Source: Filimonas sp. (lineage in GTDB: Bacteria > Bacteroidota > Bacteroidia > Chitinophagales > Chitinophagaceae). Taken from it: a stretch of 64,000 nt of DNA. Every line of letters starts with the position of its first letter. Within the stretch, counting starts at the first letter, position 1. The notes beneath the pieces were generated by a model that was given only the letters and a program-made list of their open reading frames with translations, was not told the DNA's origin and did not search any database. The position numbers were made by a program, and so were the translations under genes. Shown piece by piece: positions 46,199 through 54,736 of this stretch. The stretch is taken from contig JAFKHH010000018.1 of assembly GCA_017306865.1 (NCBI GenBank), forward strand, positions 1 to 64,000, in the 5' to 3' direction.

Positions 46199-47398
46199 TC
46201 AATTCTCCTGCTTACTCACCATATCCTTCTTTACATTATCCCACACGTTGTCGAAACTTTTGTTTTCATCCTGTTGCCAGGAGGCCAGTTTTTCATCCAG
46301 CTTTTGCTTTCGGTGCGCTTCGCTTTCGTTGAAAAATGTACGGATAAATGTGGCGTCCTGCTCAAACGCCAGGCGATTATATAGTTCTTTCAACGCCTTT
46401 TCATTGTCCGTATTTTGCTGTACAATCTCTCTTTCCATCACTTCACGCAAACGTACTTTTTCATCATACGTTGCGGAGGGAAGCAGATACTTGGCTATCA
46501 CCGGCATCAGCTCTATCAGCATCAGCAAAGCAACTAATAAATAATAGCGGATCTGCACTGCACTATTGTTTTGCACCAGGTGCTGCAATGCTTCTATCCG
46601 TGTAAGGAAGCCATCATTCAACAACTGTTCAAAAGCCTGTAGCTCCTTCGCTTTGGCGGCATCTATCACTGCCAATGCACTATCTGTGGACTGCAATTGA
46701 GATGTACTTGCCTGCTGCAAAGCAGCGTATTCTTTATCCAGTTTTTCATACTCGTTTTGTTTTGCCCGTGCAATGTCTTTCAACCCCACTTTTCCACTTC
46801 CACCAGTGCCATCTGTTTCTGCTATAAAAGCAGTACGTGCCTGAGATACTTCCGCATACTTGTGTTGCAACTGCCCTTCAAGGGCACTTTTTTGTTGCGT
46901 CAGCTCTTTGCGACTATTGTTATACAGAGAATCCAATTGCTGCGATTTCAATCTTTTCTTTGCCTCATTGTCCAGGGAGATTTGCAGATGCACTTCTTTG
47001 TCAAAAAGATACAGGAGTGCAGGTTGCGCCATAAAAAAGCCGATGGTACAGGCTAAAAGCCCACGGAATAACAGGGGGAGTATTTTCTTTTTATTAGCAG
47101 CATTAATACCCTTGATCAAAGCACGGTCTATGCTTAAAATAATACCTCCCATAAACAGGCCCAGCAAAACTGCCAGCCAGGTAGAATGTGCCACTGTAAT
47201 GAAGAAAAAGGTCCAGGCCAGTGTTGCAAATAACCAGGTTCCCAGTACCATCATCCCGGTAATGGCATACCGGTTTCTGTCCACTACACAATCTTCCAAC
47301 AATTCTTTTTCTGCGGTTGCCAACCACCATAACACACGCGTAAACGCGGAAACGCGATACGTCCCTCTCTGAGAGAGAGATTGCATTGTCTGCTCCAT
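46199..47398 (-). CDS. DUF4407 membrane protein
   Basis: A 399-residue protein of the DUF4407 family. Four membrane helices (about 49-70, 72-92, 108-130, and 280-300 after the coiled coil) flank a long coiled coil at about 145-265. That segment (NEAKKRLKSQQLDSLYNNSRKELTQQKSAL) is rich in Glu, Gln and Lys. The N-terminal signature TRVLWWLATAEKELLEDCVVDRNRYAITGMMVLGTWLFA is diagnostic. The function is unknown. It is a single gene on the minus strand, divergent from atpG. Confidence 0.9.
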   Translation of the reverse strand: MEQTMQSLSQRGTYRVSAFTRVLWWLATAEKELLEDCVVDRNRYAITGMMVLGTWLFATLAWTFFFITVAHSTWLAVLLGLFMGGIILSIDRALIKGINAANKKKILPLLFRGLLACTIGFFMAQPALLYLFDKEVHLQISLDNEAKKRLKSQQLDSLYNNSRKELTQQKSALEGQLQHKYAEVSQARTAFIAETDGTGGSGKVGLKDIARAKQNEYEKLDKEYAALQQASTSQLQSTDSALAVIDAAKAKELQAFEQLLNDGFLTRIEALQHLVQNNSAVQIRYYLLVALLMLIELMPVIAKYLLPSATYDEKVRLREVMEREIVQQNTDNEKALKELYNRLAFEQDATFIRTFFNESEAHRKQKLDEKLASWQQDENKSFDNVWDNVKKDMVSKQEN

Positions 47399-47522
47399 AA
47401 AATTATTTTTTAAAAAATGCGTGGTTAAAGCGGGAAGGAAACAGTAATTAGAACGCTAAAATTAGCGCTTTGGTATGGGGATTTGAAATTTGAGATTTAA
47501 AATTTGAAATAAAAGCGTTCAA

Positions 47523-47591
47523 AAGATTGGGACACTTTCAAAAGACCTATTTATTACTTTAATAAAACCTCCTGAAAAGTGACCCAATCTT
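47523..47591. repeat. AAGATTGGG...CCCAATCTT inverted repeat
   Basis: Arms of about 17 bp (47523-47539 / 47574-47591) pair with one mismatch and one bulge around 34 nt. AAATTTGAGATTTAAAATTT words precede it at 47480-47510. It lies in the DUF4407-atpG spacer. Confidence 0.65.
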
Positions 47592-47741
47592 GTTCATTTC
47601 AAATTAGCCGGACAGAAAGAAAGGAAAATAATTATCTATCTATAAATAGATGATTATCAATAAATAAATATTCTCTTTTTTGCTCTTGGCAAGGTGTTAA
47701 AATCTTTTGATAAGAGAAGTGGAAATTCGGGTGTTTTCTGC

Positions 47742-47749
47742 TACTTTTG
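47742..47749 (+). promoter_or_regulatory. -7 box upstream of atpG
   Basis: TACTTTTG matches TAnnTTTG and lies 87 bp before the atpG start. No TTTG or TTG at the usual 19-nt distance was found. Confidence 0.45.
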
Positions 47750-47836
47750 CAGCCAATTTGAGGTTTCCCGTTTTAGGCGATTTTGTCTGCAACTATTGTA
47801 AACATTGAGCCTGAAGCATTAAACATACAATACACA

Positions 47837-48718
47837 ATGGCAGGTCAGTTAAAAGAAGTTCGTAATCGTATCAAGTCTGTACAGAGTACTCAGCAAATCA
47901 CAAAAGCCATGAAAATGGTGAGTGCCGCTAAATTACGCCGCGCACAGGATGCTATCACACAAATGAGGCCTTACGCGCAGAAGTTGCAGGAAATGCTGAG
48001 CAATATCGTAAGCAACGTAGAAGGTGATCTGAATATGAGCCTTGCTGAAAACCGTGCCGTTGAAAAAGTGTTGTTGATCGTGATTACCAGCGACCGTGGC
48101 CTGGCAGGCGCTTACAATGCGAACGTAGTAAAAACGACTAAGCAGGTAATAAAAGATAAATATGCCAGCCAATATGCAAAAGGCAATGTGACTATTTGGA
48201 ACATTGGTAAAAAGGGCTGGGAATCCCTGACTAAATCAGGCTATAAAACAAACGATACTTACAAAGATATTTTCCTGAAACTGACGTTTGAAAATGTACA
48301 GCTTGCTGCACAAGCCGCAGTTAAGGCATTTGAAAACAAGGAATTTGACGCGATCGATATTGTGTACAGCGAATTTAAAAACGCGGCTACACAACGCTTC
48401 CTGTCAGAACAATTCCTGCCTATTCCTAAAGTAGCGCAGAAAGATGGCGGTGCTAAAGCTGATTTCATTTTCGAACCGGAAAAAGAAACGCTGATAGCGG
48501 AACTGATGCCTAAAATCCTGAATACACAATTATATAAAGCGGTATTGGACGCTAACGCAAGTGAGCATGGTGCGCGTATGACGGCTATGGATAAAGCAAG
48601 TGAGAACGCAAATGAACTGCTGAAATCATTGAAAATCTCTTACAACCGCGCACGCCAGGCAGCTATCACTACCGAGCTTACAGAGATCGTAAGCGGCGCA
48701 GCAGCATTACAGGGATAA
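47837..48718 (+). CDS. atpG: ATP synthase gamma subunit
   Basis: A 293-residue F1 gamma subunit, the rotating central stalk of ATP synthase. The start at 47837 gives MAGQLKEVRNRIKSVQSTQQITKAMKMVSAAKLRRAQ, the family N-terminus; an upstream ATG at 47783 would add 18 poor codons. The C-terminus ARMTAMDKASENANELLKSLKISYNRARQAAITTELTEIVSGAAAL is the conserved gamma helix. The middle NITSDRGLAGAYNANV-type block is present (VLLIVITSDRGLAGAYNANVV). No other atp genes are within the window: the upstream neighbour is divergent and the downstream one is scpB. Confidence 0.97.
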   Translation: MAGQLKEVRNRIKSVQSTQQITKAMKMVSAAKLRRAQDAITQMRPYAQKLQEMLSNIVSNVEGDLNMSLAENRAVEKVLLIVITSDRGLAGAYNANVVKTTKQVIKDKYASQYAKGNVTIWNIGKKGWESLTKSGYKTNDTYKDIFLKLTFENVQLAAQAAVKAFENKEFDAIDIVYSEFKNAATQRFLSEQFLPIPKVAQKDGGAKADFIFEPEKETLIAELMPKILNTQLYKAVLDANASEHGARMTAMDKASENANELLKSLKISYNRARQAAITTELTEIVSGAAALQG

Positions 48719-48838
48719 TTCAATTACAAATGAGCTGATTTGAAAATTTGAAAATGGGTTGTTTGTATCCAGATGGCCGGCGTTAATTTGAAATGCCTTA
48801 TTTTCAAATTCTCAAATTTCAAATTTTCAAATTTTTTC

Positions 48839-49813
48839 ATGGAGCTATCTGAAATCATTCCACACATTGAAGTATTGGTTTTTGCAAGTGAAAAACCGCT
48901 GACAAGCCTTGAAATTGTTGAGCTGATCAACAATGCTTTCGGCTTTATGGAAAAGCGCATTACACTGGACCAGGTGGAAAGCTGTATAGAGGGGATCAGG
49001 GAAAAATACGATTCAGAGTTTTACCCGTTTGAAGTACGCGAAAGCGGTGGTGGCTGGCAATTTCTCACTAAAAAAGATTATCACAAAACTATAGCGCAGC
49101 TAAACGGGGACAAGTTCCTGAAACGGCTGTCAAATGCAGCACTGGAGACATTGGCGATCATTGCTTATAAACAACCTATTACAAAAGGTGAAATAGAAGC
49201 GATCCGTGGGGTGAATAGTGATTATAGCATTCAGAAGCTACTGGAAAAGGAGCTGATCATTATTTCTGGCCGTAACGACCAGTTACCGGGCAAACCACTG
49301 ATCTACTCCACTTCTAAAACCTTTATGGATTACTTTGGCATTAACTCTGCCGACGACTTGCCAAAGATCAAAGAAATACTGGCGGAACAAATGGTTGAGC
49401 CTACTATTGTAAACGGCATACCGGTAGATGAAGAGGAAGAAGCGGCATTGGCTGAAGCTGACGAAGCGTTGGCTGTAGACACCAATGGTGATCTTGTACC
49501 ACATGCTGAAGAAGAAGGCGAAAACGCCAAAGAACCTGAAAGTATAGAAGATGAGACGCTACATGCGGAACAAACTTATAGCAATGAAGAAGCTGTAGAC
49601 AATGAGCTAATAGAAGAGGAAAACGAAACGGAAGACGTAATAGCAACTGATGAAGAAATAGAAGAAGCAGAAGCATTGGAAGAAGATAGCGAGGTAATGG
49701 AAGACGCTGATGAGGACGAAGAATATATAGAAGGGATGGAAGAGCCAGCATCTGAAGAAGACACAGAGGAGAACGACAATGAAAACGAACATCCTGGAAA
49801 GGATAAAGAATAA
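48839..49813 (+). CDS. scpB: Segregation and condensation protein ScpB with acidic tail
   Basis: A 324-residue ScpB, a kleisin partner in the SMC-ScpA-ScpB complex that organises the chromosome. It starts best at 48839 (MELSEIIPHIEVLVFASEKPL); upstream codons are translated AT-rich repeat (KFSNFKFSNF). The two winged-helix domains occupy about 1-180 (YALETLAIIAYKQPITKGEIEAIRGVNS-type block: AALETLAIIAYKQPITKGEIEAIRG). From about 190 to the end there is a very acidic low-complexity tail of Glu and Asp. Typical ScpB proteins are about 180-200 residues. It follows atpG by 120 bp. Confidence 0.93.
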   Translation: MELSEIIPHIEVLVFASEKPLTSLEIVELINNAFGFMEKRITLDQVESCIEGIREKYDSEFYPFEVRESGGGWQFLTKKDYHKTIAQLNGDKFLKRLSNAALETLAIIAYKQPITKGEIEAIRGVNSDYSIQKLLEKELIIISGRNDQLPGKPLIYSTSKTFMDYFGINSADDLPKIKEILAEQMVEPTIVNGIPVDEEEEAALAEADEALAVDTNGDLVPHAEEEGENAKEPESIEDETLHAEQTYSNEEAVDNELIEEENETEDVIATDEEIEEAEALEEDSEVMEDADEDEEYIEGMEEPASEEDTEENDNENEHPGKDKE

Positions 49814-49816
49814 AAA

Positions 49817-49842
49817 AAAGCCGCTTAATAAGCGGCTTTTTT
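49817..49842 (+). terminator. Terminator after scpB
   Basis: A 10-bp perfect stem AAAGCCGCTT/AAGCGGCTTT with an AAT loop, followed by a T-run and preceded by an A-run, directly after the stop codon. Confidence 0.93.
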
Positions 49843-49860
49843 ATTTGATGGTAGTTGCAG

Positions 49861-49893
49861 AAACCTGACAGGTCTTAAAGACCTGTCAGGTTT
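49861..49893. repeat. 33-nt perfect palindrome, AAACCTGACAGG family
   Basis: AAACCTGACAGGTCTT and its exact complement with a 1-nt centre. It is the most complete member of a family with copies at 9743-9804 and 37220-37252. It lies directly after the scpB terminator. Confidence 0.8.
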
Positions 49894-49957
49894 ATTTATT
49901 GTCCAGGTATTTTACCCGCAAGCGCATGAAGACGTACTGAGGTAATAAAATTTAATA

Positions 49958-49992
49958 ATGTTTCATCATCACAATTTGTGATGATGAAACAT
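49958..49992. repeat. 35-nt perfect palindrome
   Basis: ATGTTTCATCATCACAA and its exact complement around a single T, giving 17-bp arms. No T-run follows, so it is unlikely to be an ordinary terminator. Confidence 0.8.
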
Positions 49993-49994
49993 AT

Positions 49995-50116
49995 GCTGTT
50001 CGCCATGTTCCGAAGGATATGTCGAGCAATAGATAAACCGGATTTTTAATCCGGTAAAAGGATATACATCCTTACGATCTGCGTTCGACATGCGCTCCGC
50101 TAATATATCGAACAGC
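49995..50116. repeat. GCTGTTCG-bounded inverted element
   Basis: GCTGTTCG (49995-50002) and CGAACAGC (50109-50116) bound about 120 bp. Inside are ACCGGATT/AATCCGGT (50037-50055) and AAGGATAT/ATACATCCTT words. The nested-palindrome plan resembles 57406-57524. Confidence 0.6.
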
Positions 50117-50205
50117 GTGTGCCTTAGTGATAGCACCTTTTCTTTAACAACTTCATTTATGGAAACAGGATGGACATGCGTTTCATTTCCCCAAATGTTC
50201 ACCTG

Positions 50206-50967
50206 ATGAAATCACTTGCTTTTACAACTGTACTTCTTTTATCTTTTACAGCGTGCCAGGAACAATCCGGTAATGCACAAAACATTTCACCAACCAATAA
50301 AATCTACACTTCCACCGGGGAGATTCCCGCACCGGAAGGCTATAGGCCGATTGGCGCTTCTCTGGGAAGTTTTGGTTTTTGGCTATCGCAGGTTGCTTTG
50401 AAGAAAGATAAAACAGTGTATTTATATGACGGAAGCCTGAAACGTAATCAGCAGGCACAATTTGCCGTGTTGGATATTTCAGTTGGCAATAAAGATCTGC
50501 AACAATGCGCAGACGCTGTAATGCGATTGAGAGCCGAATATTTGTATGCACAAGAGAGATACAGTGAGATTGTTTTTAAAGACGATAACAATAAATCATA
50601 TACGTTCACTACCCCTTATACACGTGATCACTTCATGCGCTACATGAACAATGTGTTTTCCTTGTGTGGCACTCATTCACTGGAAAAACAACTTAGACAG
50701 CAATCGGCTTTCACTGATATTCAGCCCGGAGATATATTGATCAAAGGAGGCTTTCCTGGCCATGCAGTTATTGTGATGCGCGTGGTACAGAATGAGGCAG
50801 GCCATAAGCTATACCTATTGGCACAGAGCTATATGCCTGCACAGGACATACATATTCTTGTAAATCCTAACAATAGCAAGCTTAGTCCCTGGTACGATGC
50901 AACTGCTCCCGGTAAGATACAAACACCAGAGTGGATGTTTGAAAAGCAACAGCTTAGGAAATGGTAG
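50206..50967 (+). CDS. DUF4846 lipoprotein
   Basis: The 253-residue product starts best at 50206 (MKSLAFTTVLLLSFTACQEQ), giving a lipobox FTAC; a start at 50170 would bury this signal. The body matches DUF4846: GYRPIGASLGSFGFWLSQVALKKDKTVYLYDGSLKRNQQAQFAVLDI at the front and DIQPGDILIKGGFPGHAVIVMRVV towards the end. The Pro-Gly-Asp then Gly-His pattern of the latter recalls NlpC/P60-like folds, but no catalytic set can be confirmed. Anchored in the inner or outer membrane. It stands alone between palindromic spacers. Confidence 0.87.
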   Translation: MKSLAFTTVLLLSFTACQEQSGNAQNISPTNKIYTSTGEIPAPEGYRPIGASLGSFGFWLSQVALKKDKTVYLYDGSLKRNQQAQFAVLDISVGNKDLQQCADAVMRLRAEYLYAQERYSEIVFKDDNNKSYTFTTPYTRDHFMRYMNNVFSLCGTHSLEKQLRQQSAFTDIQPGDILIKGGFPGHAVIVMRVVQNEAGHKLYLLAQSYMPAQDIHILVNPNNSKLSPWYDATAPGKIQTPEWMFEKQQLRKW

Positions 50968-51015
50968 CAGGGTATTATCGTGAAACGTGAATCGACAATC
51001 GTGAATAGTCCAATA

Positions 51016-51050
51016 AAGACCTATAAGGTTTTAAAAACCTTATAGGTCTT
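51016..51050. repeat. 35-nt palindrome, AGACCTATAAGG family
   Basis: AAGACCTATAAGGTTTT and its exact complement around one A. It ends in TTACTATC, so it may terminate the DUF4846 gene. A diverged copy is at 17160-17192. It is bracketed by inverted words: CGTGAAACGTGAATCG at about 50980 and GATCACGTTTCACGTC at about 51098. Confidence 0.78.
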
Positions 51051-51147
51051 ACTATCACTCGTAAGTTTTTCTTGCAACTGACAACTCATCATTCACATTG
51101 ATCACGTTTCACGTCTTACGATTCACGATTCGCTGTATATTCGCTGC

Positions 51148-52356
51148 ATGAACCACTTAAGCAACGAACAACTGGCAGGCATCGCACAGCAATTTGGTAC
51201 GCCTGTTTATGTGTATTACGCAGAAAAAATAAAGGAGCAATACGAGAAACTTACTACTGCATTTAAAGGACAGGATGTTGTATTCTTTTATGCCAGCAAA
51301 GCTCTCACGAACATCAATATTTTAAAATACATTAAGGAGCTGGGCGCTAACGTAGACTGTAGTTCTATCAACGAGGTGAAGCTAGCGCTACATGCTGGTT
51401 TTACACCTGCCCGTATTTTATATACATCGAATGGTATTGCGTTTGAAGAAATAGCGGAAGCAAAAGAACTGGGCGTACATATCAATATTGACAGTATTTC
51501 CAACCTGGAAAAATTTGGCAAAACTTATGGTCATTCATACCCTGTAGGGTTGCGACTGCGTCCTAATATTATGGCAGGCGGTAATCTTAAAATTTCTACG
51601 GGCCATGACAAAAGTAAATTTGGCATACCGGTAGACCAAATAGAAAAGATACTGGAAGTGGTAGAAGCCAATAACATCTTTGTTCGCAACCTGCACATTC
51701 ATACAGGTAGCGAGATTAAGGATGTGGATGTGTTTGTAAAAGGCATTGAAGTTTTATTCAGCATCATACCGCGCTTTAAAGAACTGGAATCTATTGACCT
51801 TGGTGGTGGCTTCAAAGTACCTTATAAAGACGGTGATCATGAAACAGATATTAACCTGCTAGCACAAAAGGTAGGCGAGGCATTTGCAAATCACCCTAAT
51901 CCAAATGGTAAGCCATTACAGGTGTGGTTTGAGCCGGGTAAGTTTATGGTAAGTGAATCAGGTTACCTGGTTACTGAAGTAAATGTGTTGAAACAAACAA
52001 ATGCGACTACGTTTGTTGGTGTAAACAGTGGTTTTAATCACCTGATCAGGCCTATGTTTTACGATGCATATCATCGCATTGAAAACATCAGCAATCCCAA
52101 TGGCCCTAAACAACATTATGCTGTAGTGGGAAATATCTGCGAAACGGACACGTTTGCGTGGGACAGGGAACTCAATGAGGTAAGAGAAGGCGATCTTCTT
52201 GTGTTTTACAATGCAGGTGCATACGGCTTTGAGATGAGCAGCAATTTTAATTCCCGTTATAAACCGGCTGAAGTACTGGTGAAAGAGGGGCAGATACACT
52301 TAATACGCAAGCGCGATGTATTTGAAGACTTACTGAAAAACCAGGTGGAGCTTTAA
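51148..52356 (+). CDS. lysA: Diaminopimelate decarboxylase
   Basis: A 402-residue PLP enzyme of fold type III that makes L-lysine from meso-diaminopimelate, the last step of the pathway. The PLP lysine is Lys51 in VVFFYASKALTN. Other blocks are VGLRLRPNIMAGGNLKISTGHDKSKFGIP, HIHTGSEIKD, SIDLGGGFKVPY, EPGKFMVSESGYLVTEV and GNICETDTFAWDRELNEVREGD. No fused aspartokinase is present. It is a single gene with a repeat-filled spacer on each side; TATATTCG (about 51134) is a weak -7 candidate. Cytoplasmic. Confidence 0.95.
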   Translation: MNHLSNEQLAGIAQQFGTPVYVYYAEKIKEQYEKLTTAFKGQDVVFFYASKALTNINILKYIKELGANVDCSSINEVKLALHAGFTPARILYTSNGIAFEEIAEAKELGVHINIDSISNLEKFGKTYGHSYPVGLRLRPNIMAGGNLKISTGHDKSKFGIPVDQIEKILEVVEANNIFVRNLHIHTGSEIKDVDVFVKGIEVLFSIIPRFKELESIDLGGGFKVPYKDGDHETDINLLAQKVGEAFANHPNPNGKPLQVWFEPGKFMVSESGYLVTEVNVLKQTNATTFVGVNSGFNHLIRPMFYDAYHRIENISNPNGPKQHYAVVGNICETDTFAWDRELNEVREGDLLVFYNAGAYGFEMSSNFNSRYKPAEVLVKEGQIHLIRKRDVFEDLLKNQVEL

Positions 52357-52419
52357 AGTTTATAAAGTTGATATAGTTGATAGGGTGGCTGAGAGGCTGC
52401 CCTATTTTTTTGCCACATT

Positions 52420-52565
52420 TCACGCAAAGAGAAGAAAGAGAATTGCCACAAAGGCCCGAAGACAAAAAAGGTTTCATCAAGAAATACGAAGTATTTCCCC
52501 TATATGATCTATGCCCTCTTGAATAAATCAAATTCTGCCATTACTGATAAGACTAAAACTTCCCT
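52420..52565. repeat. CACAGA-hairpin cassette, third copy
   Basis: It carries ACGCAAAGAGAAG and CACAAAGGCCCGAAGAC words, a hairpin GAAATAC-GAA-GTATTTC (52481-52497), and CCCTATATGATCTATGCCCTCTTGAA. The flanks align with 26370-26450 and the hairpin sequence differs. The rest of 52357-52710 shows no gene. Confidence 0.6.
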
Positions 52566-52710
52566 ATGTGGTAAAAGAATCGCCCTGGTACTCCTTTTTA
52601 TACTTTGTCTACACTATAAACCCTATATACTACACATCCTATAAGCTTTAAGAAAATTTAGCACTTGTATTCCCGAAAATGCCCGAACTTCCGTTCCCTA
52701 AACCAGACAG

Positions 52711-53865
52711 ATGAAACATTGGGTTTATTGTTGTTTATTTCTTCTGCTTTTTTCTGCCCAAAAGAGTTTTTCGCAAACCGATAGCTGCAGACTGAGAATA
52801 AGCGTTTTAACATGCGGACCAGGTGAAGAGTTATATTCCACCTTTGGACATAGCGCTATCCGCGTTGTAGACAGTATTCATTATAGCGATATTGTTTTCA
52901 ACTACGGCACATTTGATTTTGATGACCCTAATTTTTATTCGAAGTTTACGCGGGGCACGTTGCGCTATTTTTTATCGGTAGAAAATTTTAATGAATTCAT
53001 TGCTGCTTACCAATATGAACAACGTAGTGTAGTAGAACAAGAACTAAACCTTTCTTGCGCACAAAAGGTGGCGTTACTCAATGCCTTGAAAACAAATCTT
53101 GCCGGGGACAACAAGTATTATCAATACGATTTTTTATTTGATAACTGCACCACACGTATCAGGGACTTGCTGAACAAAAATGTAGCGGGTTATACCTCTG
53201 ACAAAAAACTGGTTCAGGAAGGAACCACTTATCGCAATCAACTATACAGCTACCTAGATAAAGGTGGACAACCGTGGAGTAAACTGGGCATAGACATTTT
53301 ACTAGGCAGTAAAGTAGATGCAAAAATGGATATCCAGCAAAGTATGTTCCTGCCGGATTTTCTTGAAAAAGGAATTGACAGTTCGCATACAAACACTCTA
53401 CCATCTATCGTATCTGCAAAAAGATTCTTATACCAGGCTCCGGCTAAGGATGCGCCGTCTAACAGGCATACGCCGCTGATCGCTTTTACAATTGTTGCTA
53501 TTATAATTTTAGCCATTTCTTTTTCAGGCAATTCTTTTGCGAAAAAGATCACATTGTTACTGGATTCAATCCTGATCTACCTGACAGGACTAACGGGCAT
53601 TTTGCTTTTGTTTATGTGGTTTGGCACAGACCACAAGGCGTGTGTTACTAATTATAACCTGCTGTGGGCATTGCCTACCAATATTATTGCCGGGTTCTTT
53701 ATCTGGAAAAGACCGGAATGGCTTCGTAAATATTTTAAGATTGCTGCCGTTTTACAGATCCTGCTGGTTCTTTGCTGGTTCTTTTTACCCCAACAATTAA
53801 ACATTGCATTACTTCCGTTGGTTATACTAATGGCTGTAAGATACTGGCGTCTTGCGTCTCATTAA
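52711..53865 (+). CDS. DUF4105 (Lnb N-terminal-like) membrane protein
   Basis: A 384-residue protein with a signal peptide (MKHWVYCCLFLLLFSAQKSFS). The DUF4105 domain (about 25-200) has the signatures LTCGPGEELYSTFGHSAIRVVD, FNYGTFDFDDPNFYSKFTRG and YDFLFDNCTTRIRDLL. The C-terminus holds about four membrane helices (from residue 250). DUF4105 is related to the N-terminal domain of lacto-N-biosidase LnbX-like proteins and has a conserved Cys and His that suggest a hydrolase fold; the activity is unproven. The alpha/beta hydrolase follows directly, probably in one transcript. Confidence 0.88.
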   Translation: MKHWVYCCLFLLLFSAQKSFSQTDSCRLRISVLTCGPGEELYSTFGHSAIRVVDSIHYSDIVFNYGTFDFDDPNFYSKFTRGTLRYFLSVENFNEFIAAYQYEQRSVVEQELNLSCAQKVALLNALKTNLAGDNKYYQYDFLFDNCTTRIRDLLNKNVAGYTSDKKLVQEGTTYRNQLYSYLDKGGQPWSKLGIDILLGSKVDAKMDIQQSMFLPDFLEKGIDSSHTNTLPSIVSAKRFLYQAPAKDAPSNRHTPLIAFTIVAIIILAISFSGNSFAKKITLLLDSILIYLTGLTGILLLFMWFGTDHKACVTNYNLLWALPTNIIAGFFIWKRPEWLRKYFKIAAVLQILLVLCWFFLPQQLNIALLPLVILMAVRYWRLASH

Positions 53866-53881
53866 CCTGAATCTGAATGAC

Positions 53882-54706
53882 ATGAAAACCGGTGAAGTGA
53901 CATCGTATGTGAATTGCAGTTTTGATTACAACGGACATAACATTGCCTACCTGAAAACCGGCAAAGGCAAACCGGTTCTGCTACTACATGGCTTTGCGGA
54001 GGACAGTTATGTCTGGCGTAAACAAGTGGATTTTTTACAATCACATTGCCAGCTTATTGTTCCAGACTTACCAGGATCCGGCCGTTCAGATTTACTGACA
54101 GATACACATGCACTTAGTATGGAAGCTTTGGCGGCATGTGTGTATGGATTATTACAGCATGAAGGCATAGATCAATGTATTGTCATTGGTCATAGTATGG
54201 GCGGGTATATAGCGCTTGCCCTTGTGGAACAGTACCCGGCTATTATTTCTGCATTCGGTTTCGTGCATTCAACAGCTTATGCTGACAATGAGGAGAAAAA
54301 GAAAAACCGGCAAAGGGGCATTGAGATTATTGGTAAAAATGGCGGACATGCTTTTATCAGGATCACGACGCCGAATTTATTTTCGAAAAAATTCAAAGAA
54401 GCTCATAATGATGAAATAGAGGATCTGATAGAGCGGGGGCAAAGTTTTACCGATAAAGCATTACAGCAATACTATTTTGCTATGATGAACAGGCCCGACA
54501 GAACGAAAATTTTGTCAGGCAGCGGAAAAAGTGTTTTATTTATCATTGGTACGGAAGATGTTGCCGCCCCGCTAAACGATGTGCTTAAACAAACCCACCT
54601 GCCTGCAGTAGCGTATATACATATATTACAAAACACCGGGCATATGGGCATGTGGGAGTCTCCCGCGGACGTAAACAGGTTCTTGCAGAATTTTATCAAT
54701 CAATAA
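53882..54706 (+). CDS. Alpha/beta hydrolase
   Basis: A 274-residue alpha/beta-fold hydrolase. I choose the start at 53882 (MKTGEVTSYVNCSFDYNGHNIAYLKTG), which leaves no overlap with the DUF4105 gene; an ATG at 53852 would overlap it by 14 bp. The nucleophile is Ser105 in GHSMGGYIAL, the oxyanion loop is LLLHGFAEDSYVW, the acid is in IIGTEDVAAP and the histidine is in NTGHMGMWESP. The cap region is small. No signal peptide, so cytoplasmic. The substrate is unknown. Confidence 0.92.
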   Translation: MKTGEVTSYVNCSFDYNGHNIAYLKTGKGKPVLLLHGFAEDSYVWRKQVDFLQSHCQLIVPDLPGSGRSDLLTDTHALSMEALAACVYGLLQHEGIDQCIVIGHSMGGYIALALVEQYPAIISAFGFVHSTAYADNEEKKKNRQRGIEIIGKNGGHAFIRITTPNLFSKKFKEAHNDEIEDLIERGQSFTDKALQQYYFAMMNRPDRTKILSGSGKSVLFIIGTEDVAAPLNDVLKQTHLPAVAYIHILQNTGHMGMWESPADVNRFLQNFINQ

Positions 54707-54736
54707 TATAGGCTAATCCGAATTAACCCGTAAGGA

